Under the pieces are notes generated by a model, which saw only the letters and a list, made by a program, of their open reading frames with translations, did no database searches and was not told the origin of the DNA. Position numbers and translations under genes: made by a program. From Neobacillus niacini (lineage in GTDB: Bacteria; Bacillota; Bacilli; Bacillales; Cytobacillaceae): a stretch of DNA of 64,000 nt. The DNA lies in the NCBI RefSeq assembly GCF_023715785.1, contig NZ_JAMBOX010000001.1, positions 186,001-250,000 of the forward strand. The letters run 5' to 3'. The first letter of the stretch is position 1, and every line of letters starts with the position of its first letter. Positions 9,380-17,846 of this stretch are shown one piece after another.

Positions 9380-10654
9380 ATGCCTGTCCGTAAATTTAGT
9401 TTGCTTTTCTTTATTTTTAGCATCATCGCCGGCGTTATCGGGGCCCTGCTCGGTGAATGGTTACTAGAGTCCTATTATGGGATTTGGCCCAACCTGCTGT
9501 TGATTGGTGTCTATTTTGGCCAGTTGGCCTTTCTCGCGGGACTCTTCTGCCTGCTGGCGGAAATCATCTCGCCGGTCATTAACGGCCAAAGCTGGCGGCG
9601 GGAATATACCGGGCTGTCATGGAAGGTGCTAATCCCTTCTACACTGGTCATGCTGTTTGCCGCAGGTCTCTTGTTTCAATTCTTATATTCTGTTAATTTT
9701 TCAAATATCAAACCACCGGATGATCTTGTCGTCGTGTTGGATATTTCGGGCAGTATGAATGAAACGGATCCTAAGCATGAAAGCTTAAAGGCAGCCGGCG
9801 AGCTGATTTCCACGATGAAACCAACCAACCGGGCCGCGATTATTTCCTTTAATGACCAAGCCTTTGTGACAAAGCCGATGTTTAACGTAAATGACAAAAC
9901 GGAGAAAGCGGATGGTATTGCCGCGGTCAATAGTCTTGACTATAACGGGGACACCGATATCGGCAATGCCTTGGATACCGCGATGCAGGAGATTGATGCC
10001 AATCAGGCAGGCCGCAAACCGATGGTGATCCTGTTTTCAGACGGGTATAGCGAGCTTGACCTAAACGCAGTGCTAGAGCCCTATCAAAGCAAGGATATTG
10101 CCATCCATACCATCGGGATGAGCCAGATTGACAGGAGCGGCGCCCAGCTGCTTAAATTGATTGCGTCTAATACCGGCGGTTCTTTTTATGATGTCAAAAA
10201 CGCTTCACAGTTAAAAAATATCTATGAAAAAATATATCTGGAAAATCAAGACCGTTTGCTTGTGGCGGAACGGCACGGTGTGTTCAAAACAACCCTCTGG
10301 CTTTCCATCCTCCGGGTTGTGCTTGTTACCTTCATCGGCGGACTGTTTGGCTTAGCCCTTGGAATCGTGTTTGACAACCGTTTCCTGGCAAAAAGCTATT
10401 CGATTACCGGCTTGATTATGGGATTGGTGGCCGGACTCGTGCTTGAGCTTGGCTTGCAGGATTCCGCTGCCCTATCCGGGTTCTATTACCGGCTTGCTGC
10501 CGATATTCTGTTAACCGCAGCAACAGGCCTTGGTACTTTGTTCATTCCGATTCGTGAAAAATTTTCAGGCGGGGTCCCGTATCCTTCCGGCAGAACCAAT
10601 GTTTCGCTTGGCGGTTCGTCCAAAAGACGAGATCCGCTCAATAAAGGATTTTAA
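9380..10654 (+). CDS. Multi-pass membrane vWA-domain protein
   Basis: The 424-residue protein has three N-terminal membrane helices (about residues 8-28, 36-62 and 75-98). A vWA domain follows with the metal motif DISGS at about 121-125 and LFSDG at about 217-221. Three more hydrophobic helices lie between about 312 and 395, and the tail is short and basic (SKRRD). It differs clearly from the single-pass vWA proteins at both ends of the locus. The ATG follows AAGGAGACC by 10 bases and lies 15 bases after the 785-residue gene. It probably displays a metal-dependent binding domain on the outer face of the membrane, or couples such a domain to membrane helices. Function unknown. Confidence 0.85.
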   Translation: MPVRKFSLLFFIFSIIAGVIGALLGEWLLESYYGIWPNLLLIGVYFGQLAFLAGLFCLLAEIISPVINGQSWRREYTGLSWKVLIPSTLVMLFAAGLLFQFLYSVNFSNIKPPDDLVVVLDISGSMNETDPKHESLKAAGELISTMKPTNRAAIISFNDQAFVTKPMFNVNDKTEKADGIAAVNSLDYNGDTDIGNALDTAMQEIDANQAGRKPMVILFSDGYSELDLNAVLEPYQSKDIAIHTIGMSQIDRSGAQLLKLIASNTGGSFYDVKNASQLKNIYEKIYLENQDRLLVAERHGVFKTTLWLSILRVVLVTFIGGLFGLALGIVFDNRFLAKSYSITGLIMGLVAGLVLELGLQDSAALSGFYYRLAADILLTAATGLGTLFIPIREKFSGGVPYPSGRTNVSLGGSSKRRDPLNKGF

Positions 10655-10709
10655 CGGGGCCTCTCGCCCTTTATAACCAACTAGAATTCAAGATTGTGGG
10701 TGAAAGCTG

Positions 10710-11348
10710 GTGAACTGGGAATCGATACCATCTGATAGCTATGAAATAAAAGATATAAAAAAAACAGTAAGAGATTCAGAGCTTCATTTATCATGGTTTT
10801 GGCCAAATGAAATCGATTTTGTTTATCTTTACAAAACGTTGGCTGAAAAGCAAAAGCCCGTAAGCGAACTGCAGAAGGCCGATTTGCGGCTATACACACG
10901 GGAGGAATATAAGGCCAACCAAGGATATATAGGCAGAGTCGATGCGATTGGCCAATATGCCTACCGCATCTTCCCCTGCCAAAAACGTGATGGGAAACTG
11001 ATCGTTTTTGCCCAGGAAAACGACCACAATCTCATGTATGTAACAGGGGCCAAGGCCAAGATTTATTTTTCGATTGATTATAAAAATAGATGGTTCAGTT
11101 CAAAGAAAATGGTGAAAATGTCGATTATGACAGAGATTCCGCTTGAAAAGGATCTGTTGGTTTATGTGAAAAAGCGCGGCAGCACTCCGACTTCGATTGA
11201 AGATGGAACCCAATTCCCGTTTATCCGCGATTTTGCATCAGGAGAAAATGAGCAGCCCGAAATAGAGATTGATAAAGATGAATACATTCGAATCTTTTTT
11301 AGCAATGGCAAACAATCAGCCCAGAGCTTTGAGCTGATTCCAAAATAA
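10710..11348 (+). CDS. Beta-rich 212-residue protein, possible Fn3/Ig-like fold
   Basis: The start is GTG at 10710. The protein has no signal peptide or membrane helix. The N-terminal 90 residues alternate short beta strands in a way that recalls a fibronectin-III or Ig-like sandwich (LHLSWFWP, then DFVYLYKT); this is a pattern impression only. The second half has another beta-rich block (KAKIYFSIDYK, KMVKMSIMTE). It lies 14 bases before the GTPase gene and so belongs to the same operon. It may be an accessory or adaptor component of the GTPase system. I do not recognise the family with confidence. Confidence 0.65.
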   Translation: MNWESIPSDSYEIKDIKKTVRDSELHLSWFWPNEIDFVYLYKTLAEKQKPVSELQKADLRLYTREEYKANQGYIGRVDAIGQYAYRIFPCQKRDGKLIVFAQENDHNLMYVTGAKAKIYFSIDYKNRWFSSKKMVKMSIMTEIPLEKDLLVYVKKRGSTPTSIEDGTQFPFIRDFASGENEQPEIEIDKDEYIRIFFSNGKQSAQSFELIPK

Positions 11349-11362
11349 GGAGAGACCTTGAG

Positions 11363-12631
11363 ATGTTCGGACTACTAAAGAAAATGTTTGGAGCAAAACC
11401 AGCAGAAACAATCAAACTGCCATACTATGATATTGTTTGTCCTTACTGTTTTTCAAAATTCCACCATGAGGACGTCGTATTCCGCGCGTCCCATCACCGT
11501 GATGATGATGAGGCCTTAGCACTTCAGGAGGATGAAGTGTTAAATAAATACCGAGCCAAATTTGGGCTTGCCCCGATTGATGAACTCGAGGCGGTCATCA
11601 ACCCGGCGACCATTCCGCAGGAAAACAAGATTTACACGAACAATGTACTGATGGGCGTATCGGACAAATATTCCGAGGTGACCAAGAACCGGCTTTGCCC
11701 GAGCTGCCATAACGAGCTGCCGATCACGGCCGGCAAATATCCGAGTAACATCATTTCGGTTGTCGGCGCCACTTCTGTCGGAAAATCGGTTTATATTACA
11801 TCGTTGATTCATACGCTGCAGCGTGTAACGGCGAGTAATTTTAACGCTGCCTGCATTCCGCTGAATAATTCGATCAGCAGACGATTCAGGGATGAATATG
11901 AAGTACCTTTATTTGAAAACGGGAATCTGTTTGAATCTACTGCAAAGGAAAAGCGTCAGGAGCCGTTTATTTTCCAATTTGTGTTTAAGGATGAGGACAG
12001 AGCTCCGTTAACCCTTGTATTCTTTGATGTCGCCGGCGAAGGTATGACGAGCAAAGAATACCTGCAGCTGCATGCATCGCACATTAAAAACTCGGCCGGC
12101 ATTCTGTTCCTTGTTGACCCGATGCAGATTCGCGCCATTCGTGAAAAATTGCTGCACCAAATGGGCGAAAATCCAGGGAAAATCGTGGGCTTGGCCGATG
12201 AGCCGCGGGAGGTTGTCGTGTCTTTGTTCGAGGATTTCATCGCCCATCAGGAAAACAGCAAAACCGATATCCCAACGGCCATCGTTTTAACAAAGAGCGA
12301 TTTACTATCAGCGCTAAGCTCCGAGGATGGCGAATATATCCGATCCAACAGCAATGTGTTCCGCAATGTGACACACCGGGGCTTCCTTAACCTTGATGAA
12401 TTTGACAATATCAATGGGGAAATTCGAAGATTCCTTGCAAAGGTAGACACCCCGTTCGTCGATGCTGTTGATGTATATTTTAGAGATACTTCCTATTTTG
12501 CCGTGTCCGCGCTTGGAAGCAACCCTGTCGGCCAGCAGGTGAATGGAATCATCAGTCCTGTCCGTGTCGACGAACCATTTGTTTGGCTGCTCTATAAGCT
12601 GGGATTTATTGAAGGGAGACATGAGCAATGA
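11363..12631 (+). CDS. Zinc-ribbon GTPase, Double-GTPase (DO-GTPase2)-like
   Basis: The 422-residue protein has a split zinc ribbon (C26/C29 and C112/C115) and a complete P-loop GTPase domain: G1 GATSVGKS at 135-142, G3 DVAGEG starting at D222, and G4 TKSD at 310-313. This combination, directly followed by a GAP1-type gene, matches the DO-GTPase2/GAP1 gene pairs described in comparative genomics of NTP-dependent conflict systems. It is probably a cytoplasmic switch that hydrolyses GTP and signals through the downstream partner. The start follows AAGGAGAGACCTTGAG. Its stop overlaps the GAP1 start by 4 bases (ATGA), so the two are translationally coupled. The family name is recalled, not searched. 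Confidence 0.8.
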   Translation: MFGLLKKMFGAKPAETIKLPYYDIVCPYCFSKFHHEDVVFRASHHRDDDEALALQEDEVLNKYRAKFGLAPIDELEAVINPATIPQENKIYTNNVLMGVSDKYSEVTKNRLCPSCHNELPITAGKYPSNIISVVGATSVGKSVYITSLIHTLQRVTASNFNAACIPLNNSISRRFRDEYEVPLFENGNLFESTAKEKRQEPFIFQFVFKDEDRAPLTLVFFDVAGEGMTSKEYLQLHASHIKNSAGILFLVDPMQIRAIREKLLHQMGENPGKIVGLADEPREVVVSLFEDFIAHQENSKTDIPTAIVLTKSDLLSALSSEDGEYIRSNSNVFRNVTHRGFLNLDEFDNINGEIRRFLAKVDTPFVDAVDVYFRDTSYFAVSALGSNPVGQQVNGIISPVRVDEPFVWLLYKLGFIEGRHEQ

Positions 12632-15456
12632 GCGGGAACATTCAACAGCAGCTCTATACCCGAGAGCGGGGCGGGATTTTCAGCACCTCCGACGGCTATG
12701 ATACGATTGCCATTTCCGATGGGCTTGATAAATCGTTTGTAAAAAAGTACCTTCACCCCTTTTGCTTGTATTCCGCACCAAAGTCGTTAATGGCAAGCAA
12801 ACAAAAAGATGCCTCCCTTTATCCGGAGGCGGTCACCCTGTTCCAGCCGGAAACGGGTGACCTTGTCATTGGACAAGCTGTGTATGTACCAGCAGATTTC
12901 ACCGGGGAGCGCAGTACATATTTTATGCATAACTATGTCATTCCCGCGAGTATGAAAGAGGAATGGCTAAAGAACTCGACTAACCTTTTTCAAATAACTG
13001 AATTTGCCACTTCCTATGACGTGGAACTTGGAAAGGTTATTCCTGAAAAAGATGCGATTGGCCATGGTCAGCGCGACATTCTTGCTCTGAAAGACGTGCT
13101 GCTTGGCAGATCAGGGATTTCCGAAGCCCAGTTCAAACAGCTCCTTTTCGCGGTATTGACTTCGATTGCGGGCAAGAAAAAGGTATTTATATCCTTACCT
13201 ACGCCGCTTGAGGACTATTCGAAGGATGCGCTTCAGCTTTTAGAATTGATCTATGTTTATTTGCCCTATGCCCACAGGCGCAGATTAGGGGCAATGACGT
13301 TCACGAGCGAGCCGGAAACGAAGAATTACATCCATGTGATGTTCTTTGAGCCCGGGACATTAAACTATGCCGACCGCTCCATCGAGAAGCAATTCATTTT
13401 CGATTTTGCTGCCGGCCGAATCTCCGGGGTGGAAATCGAGGGCCAAAAACATGAGTATTTGGATTTGGCAATGGAGGCATTTGCCCATTCCGAACGGATT
13501 AATCATTTCATGACCTTTGCCGAAGGGGCTTTATCCGGACTGCCTGACGAGCAAAAGCTTGAGCTGTCAAGCTATTATCAATTAACCGACCTGTATTTAA
13601 CCCTGGTTGACAGTGACGCATCCATTTATCAGCGAAATAAAATTGGCTTTTTGTACAGCCTTGAGAAGTTCCTGCGCGTAAATCATGAGAACAAGCCCGA
13701 TTTGGTTGCGTTATTTTTAAAACTCATTTCAGAGGAAAAATCAGCAACGGACCCAGCCATTGTCCTGGATTATGTCCACTCGGTATTGGAGATTAACAAA
13801 ATCGTCCGGCATGAGGAACCGTTGTCCTTTGTACTGCGGACGCTTTCTGCACATCAGACGACTCCGTTATTCCAAAAGCTGTGGAAATTGCTGGAGCAGG
13901 ACAAGCCTTCTCATCGGGCAATTGTATTATTCATTAAGGAACGTCACGAATATGAATCACTGCTTGGACAATATCTCGAGGAGCGTTTCCAGCCATTAGT
14001 CCGGGTTGAAGAAATCCTCAATGAAATAAAAGCGCTGCTGGCAGCGCTATATCTGCTTGATATTGAGAAATTCAAGTCCGTGGCAATTGAAAAATTGGAA
14101 GCATCGATTAAGCTTAACCGAAATCCGTTTAAGGCTGTTGAAGCAGTTAAAGAATTTTCTCTTAACGTTCAGGAACCGGAATTGGCCAGTTTTAAGCAAA
14201 CGATGTTAGTCAAGGCGATGATCGTTTTGCTTAACAACATCCGTCCCGATGCGCTTTCTACTCAAGATATTATGGCGTTCGGGAGGATTTTTACGAATAT
14301 ATCCTTCAAGGATATGAAGGAAGGACCAGCAAAGGATCGTTTTCGAATCACCGAGGTTCTGTACCAATTGTTGAGTAATCCGTCCCAGGCTGAATTTGTC
14401 AATCTTAAAGCTTTAAAACGAGGTGAACGGGAACAGGTAAGGGAAATTGTCCAAAGGCTGCTGCGGACCAAAATCACGACTGAACAATTACCCCTGCTAA
14501 CCATGGCCTACCAGTCAGAGTTCGATGATGTTGATTATGGCGGGCTTTTCAGGCATCTTGTTCAATACGGTGATGACAAAGCAATGCTTAGCTTTATTAG
14601 AACGAACTCAAGACCATCCGGGATGAACCAGCAATTATTCCAGCGTACTTTAGTAAACTATCTGGTTAATAATGAAAAATCGATTTGGAAAAAGAAAGAA
14701 TATCGAAATGAACTGAAGCAAATTAAAAGTTTAAGAAGTATTATAAAAAAAGTAGAATGGGAAACTGCCAATCCTGTTGTGAAATTTTTAAAGCAGCATG
14801 GTATCAAACTGGGCATCGCATTCGTGATTCTTGGCGGTGTGGGCAGTGCCACCTGGTTCGGCCTCGACTATTTATTAAATAAGGATGAGAAGCCTAAGGT
14901 TGCGAAAACTGGTGGTAAGGCGACGGAGAAGAAAAAGCAGGAAAAACCAGCCCCAACGGAACCGGCTGTTTTCGGACTGAATTCCGAAATCTTTAAAAAA
15001 TGGACTCCCGGGGTGGACGGTGACCAAACCATTGAATTAAGGTATCCAGATCAGCAGTACAAGTTCACGTTTGGCCCGAAACAACCAAGGGGCGCATTAA
15101 TAGATGATAAGGGGAACCCACACAAACTTTCATTAAATGTTCAATCAGAGACTAGTCCTTTTGAGCAGAATGACGCTTTAAAGAAAGGATTTTCCATTTA
15201 TGCTGCACCGTATGATTTTAATGAGGACAAAACGGATGAGTTGGTCATCACAGCAACTGGCGGGACAGAAGGATCCTATATTTGGGTTTATCGGTTCCAG
15301 GCCCTTGTTAAAGAAGGCAACCATCCGCTTGAATTACTCTCCTTCAAACAGAGCTCAGCTGATGTGAAGCTCCAAGGGAATTCGCTAATCATACAAAACG
15401 GTGAAAAACCCGAAACGCATTTATATCCTTTCCCGGCGAAAGAAACCAATAATTAG
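12628..15456 (+). CDS. GTPase-associated protein 1 (GAP1-N1-like) with C-terminal membrane anchor
   Basis: The 942-residue protein begins with a segment typical of GAP1 N-terminal domains: QQLYTRERGG, then a GYDTIAIS/GLD motif and HPFCLY within the first 50 residues. A long helical middle region follows (about 270-700). A single membrane helix lies at about 728-748 (GIAFVILGGVGSATWFGLDY). After a Lys/Pro/Glu linker, a 190-residue domain carries the acidic FG-GAP/VCBS-like motif DFNEDKTDEL at about 864. Family knowledge says GAP1 proteins partner a DO-GTPase, and the 4-base overlap with the GTPase gene fits that. The extracytoplasmic tail could sense an external ligand (inference). Confidence 0.8.
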   Translation: MSGNIQQQLYTRERGGIFSTSDGYDTIAISDGLDKSFVKKYLHPFCLYSAPKSLMASKQKDASLYPEAVTLFQPETGDLVIGQAVYVPADFTGERSTYFMHNYVIPASMKEEWLKNSTNLFQITEFATSYDVELGKVIPEKDAIGHGQRDILALKDVLLGRSGISEAQFKQLLFAVLTSIAGKKKVFISLPTPLEDYSKDALQLLELIYVYLPYAHRRRLGAMTFTSEPETKNYIHVMFFEPGTLNYADRSIEKQFIFDFAAGRISGVEIEGQKHEYLDLAMEAFAHSERINHFMTFAEGALSGLPDEQKLELSSYYQLTDLYLTLVDSDASIYQRNKIGFLYSLEKFLRVNHENKPDLVALFLKLISEEKSATDPAIVLDYVHSVLEINKIVRHEEPLSFVLRTLSAHQTTPLFQKLWKLLEQDKPSHRAIVLFIKERHEYESLLGQYLEERFQPLVRVEEILNEIKALLAALYLLDIEKFKSVAIEKLEASIKLNRNPFKAVEAVKEFSLNVQEPELASFKQTMLVKAMIVLLNNIRPDALSTQDIMAFGRIFTNISFKDMKEGPAKDRFRITEVLYQLLSNPSQAEFVNLKALKRGEREQVREIVQRLLRTKITTEQLPLLTMAYQSEFDDVDYGGLFRHLVQYGDDKAMLSFIRTNSRPSGMNQQLFQRTLVNYLVNNEKSIWKKKEYRNELKQIKSLRSIIKKVEWETANPVVKFLKQHGIKLGIAFVILGGVGSATWFGLDYLLNKDEKPKVAKTGGKATEKKKQEKPAPTEPAVFGLNSEIFKKWTPGVDGDQTIELRYPDQQYKFTFGPKQPRGALIDDKGNPHKLSLNVQSETSPFEQNDALKKGFSIYAAPYDFNEDKTDELVITATGGTEGSYIWVYRFQALVKEGNHPLELLSFKQSSADVKLQGNSLIIQNGEKPETHLYPFPAKETNN

Positions 15457-15469
15457 TAAGCATTTCTGA

Positions 15470-15498
15470 AAAGCATTCCTATTTTGGAATGCTTTTTA
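15470..15498 (+). terminator. Terminator of the tubulin/GTPase operon
   Basis: A 9-base-pair stem (AAGCATTCC / GGAATGCTT) with a 6-base loop is followed by TTT, 13 bases after the GAP1 stop codon. Confidence 0.8.
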
Positions 15499-15521
15499 TG
15501 TAGCAATAAAGCGCGGCTTTA

Positions 15522-15583
15522 ATTGGCTACCTTACCTGGATTTACTGGTTGATTTCGGTAGCCAATAAACCTTATTGGCTACC
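15522..15583. repeat. Triple alternating repeat able to form two exclusive hairpins
   Basis: ATTGGCTACC occurs at 15522-15531 and 15574-15583. Its exact reverse complement lies between them at 15557-15566. The middle arm can pair with either outer arm (loops of 25 or 7 bases). The segment sits in the 387-base gap between the GAP1 terminator and the second vWA paralogue. I see no gene in that gap. Confidence 0.6.
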
Positions 15584-15843
15584 CTATTTAAAAAGATTAT
15601 AAATTTCACCAAATTCTAATCACTAATAATAAAATTCATTAGAAATTATTGGCAAAAGGAAGTTGCCCTTTTAAACCTGCCTTTTGAGTCTCCCGCAAAA
15701 ATTGTCGATAAATTATCCCATAGTTTTTGACAACTATTTCGGGAAATCCACCGTATGGATGATAAAATGTATTATATATAGAACAAATAAAAATAATTTA
15801 ATGAACAAGAATAAAAATGATGTGCTAGTGGGGGTGTAAATAG

Positions 15844-17640
15844 ATGCGAAAAAGGTTGGTTACTAGTTTCACAGTTTTTATGGTTGTTTTTTGCATGATC
15901 AGTTCCTTTCAGGTTCGTGCTGAAGGAGATGCGGATGTGACTTCGAGGATTGAAGGGGTCCTAGTGGTCGATGCCAGCCGCTCCATGCTGTCGAGTGATC
16001 CGAATAAGCTCAGTAGCGAAGCGATGAAGATGTTCGTGGACATGTCTTCCGTCAAAGGGGACAAGATTGGCGTCATCGCCTATGGGAATAATGTGGAAAG
16101 CAAGATGGAAATGGTGAAAATTCAATCGGAAGGTAATAAACAAAGCATTAAGAATTTTATTGGTTCGCTGTCGGCGAAATATCCGTACACCGATATCTCG
16201 ACTGGGGTAACGGAAGCGATCAGCTTTTTGGATAAGGGTCATGTGTCAGGGTACGAGCCGCTTATTGTTGTGCTTGCCGATGGCAACAACGACCTTGATA
16301 AAACCAAACCGAAAACAAACGAGCAGGCCGACGACCAGCTGGCCCAGTCAGTCGTGGCTGCCAAGGCAAAGGGCTACCCGATTTATGTCATTGGTCTAAA
16401 TGCCGATGGCAAGCTGAATAAAGAGTTGCTGCAAAAGATTGCGACCGGGACAAATGGCAAATTCTTTGAAACGAATAACGCCAATGATCTGCCGGGAATC
16501 TTGAGTGAAATCTTTGCCGCCCACTTAAAGCTGAAAATGGTGCCTGTACAGGATGTAGTCGCCAAACCGGAGTTCCAGGATGTTCCGTTTACGGTACCAA
16601 ATGAAAATGTACTCGAAGCCAATATTTCGCTCATTTCAGAGAAGCCGGTGGAAGTTAAGCTTGTGGACCCTTCCGGCCAGGAGCAGGCCATCCCGTCCGA
16701 TTCGATTTCGTTAACCAAGTCCAAAAACTACTCGATGCTTAAGCTGATTAACCCAGTCCAAGGTGACTGGATTTTAAAAGTGAAAGGTTTTCCTGAGGAT
16801 AAAATTGATATTAAGATGGTATTCAATAATGACTTGCAGCTAAATATGGCCCCAATTCCGAATACGATGAAAGCTGGCCAAACAGTTAAGGTTGAAGCGT
16901 TTTTCGTGGAAGGCAGCAAGAAAGTGGTGAACAAGGACCTTTATCAATCCTTGAAGTCTGTATTGCTCGTTAAGAATCTAACCTCAGGAAATACCGGGGA
17001 AATCCCGCTAACTGCTGGCGATAAAGGATTTTCAGGGGAGTTTAAGGCGGGGGATTCAGGAGAATTCGAGCTGGTGATCAAGGCAGAGGGTGACAGCTTC
17101 TTCCGAGAGACTACGCCGCAAAAATTTTCGATCCCTGCAGGAGCGACTAGGAGCAAGGCGGAGCCAGTAGCTGCGGATGTGAAGCCCACTAGGGAGACTG
17201 ACCCATACCCATGGATTTATATTGTGGCAGGTGTGGCGGCCGTGTTGCTGTTGGGAGTTTCGACATTCTCGTTTGCCTCGAAAAAACAGCGGGCCAAACG
17301 TGGATTCCACGGGAAAATCGTTGTGGAAATCACAGACGAAGACAACGGAGTCAGCACCGGCCCGAAGGTGCAAAGATTCAAATCGTTAAAAAATGAATTC
17401 CATTTACGCCAGTTGTTTTCACTGAACCCAGAATTCTCAGAAACAGATCAAATTACCTTCGTCCCACTGACTGACAACACCCTTCTGCTGCTCAACAAAT
17501 CGAAATGCACCATAGATATCGGAAGCGAACTCATCGATGCCGAAACAGGCCACCGCCTGCGCCGCAACGACAAACTTCGAATTAAACTGCCGGAGGGAAA
17601 CAAAGCTATCTACATTGAAAATATAAGTTATGGTGCCTGA
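15844..17640 (+). CDS. Secreted/membrane vWA-domain protein (second paralogue)
   Basis: The 598-residue protein is closely related over its whole length to the vWA protein at 1.6 kb. It has a signal peptide (1-26, cut near RAEG), a vWA metal site DASRS, YTDIS and LADGN, and the same beta-rich modules (shared run VPNENVLEANISLIS). One membrane helix lies at about 456-478, with a basic then beta-rich cytoplasmic tail. Both genes also share GTGGGGGT just upstream of the start. It has its own 387-base upstream region and its own terminator, so it is probably transcribed separately. The two copies bracket the locus, suggesting duplication and perhaps alternative subunits of one complex. Confidence 0.85.
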   Translation: MRKRLVTSFTVFMVVFCMISSFQVRAEGDADVTSRIEGVLVVDASRSMLSSDPNKLSSEAMKMFVDMSSVKGDKIGVIAYGNNVESKMEMVKIQSEGNKQSIKNFIGSLSAKYPYTDISTGVTEAISFLDKGHVSGYEPLIVVLADGNNDLDKTKPKTNEQADDQLAQSVVAAKAKGYPIYVIGLNADGKLNKELLQKIATGTNGKFFETNNANDLPGILSEIFAAHLKLKMVPVQDVVAKPEFQDVPFTVPNENVLEANISLISEKPVEVKLVDPSGQEQAIPSDSISLTKSKNYSMLKLINPVQGDWILKVKGFPEDKIDIKMVFNNDLQLNMAPIPNTMKAGQTVKVEAFFVEGSKKVVNKDLYQSLKSVLLVKNLTSGNTGEIPLTAGDKGFSGEFKAGDSGEFELVIKAEGDSFFRETTPQKFSIPAGATRSKAEPVAADVKPTRETDPYPWIYIVAGVAAVLLLGVSTFSFASKKQRAKRGFHGKIVVEITDEDNGVSTGPKVQRFKSLKNEFHLRQLFSLNPEFSETDQITFVPLTDNTLLLLNKSKCTIDIGSELIDAETGHRLRRNDKLRIKLPEGNKAIYIENISYGA

Positions 17641-17663
17641 AACAATCTCTAACATATTATTAG

Positions 17664-17719
17664 AAAAAACTCCTAACCGAATTTTTTCGGTGAGGAGTTT
17701 TTTCGGTGAGGAGTTTTTT
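17664..17719 (+). terminator. Terminator with a duplicated 3' half
   Basis: AAAAAACTCCTAACCGAA pairs with TTCGGTGAGGAGTTTTTT. The descending arm CGGTGAGGAGTTTTTT is then repeated exactly in tandem. It ends the second vWA gene. Confidence 0.85.
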
Positions 17720-17846
17720 ATTTGCTTTGATTTGTTGATATATGGGAACAGCTTTTTAAAATAGGCATATTTTCTAGATACTCGTCCGAACTCATTTACA
17801 GCCTGCTTCATAGGATACAGAAGGTTAAGGATAAGGAGGGAAAGAT

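Noticed and set aside
17629..17645. TGGTGCCTGA at the end of the second vWA gene, like the repeat core
   Set aside because: Only 10 bases match and the CACC half is missing, so it is most likely chance at a Gly-Ala-stop sequence.
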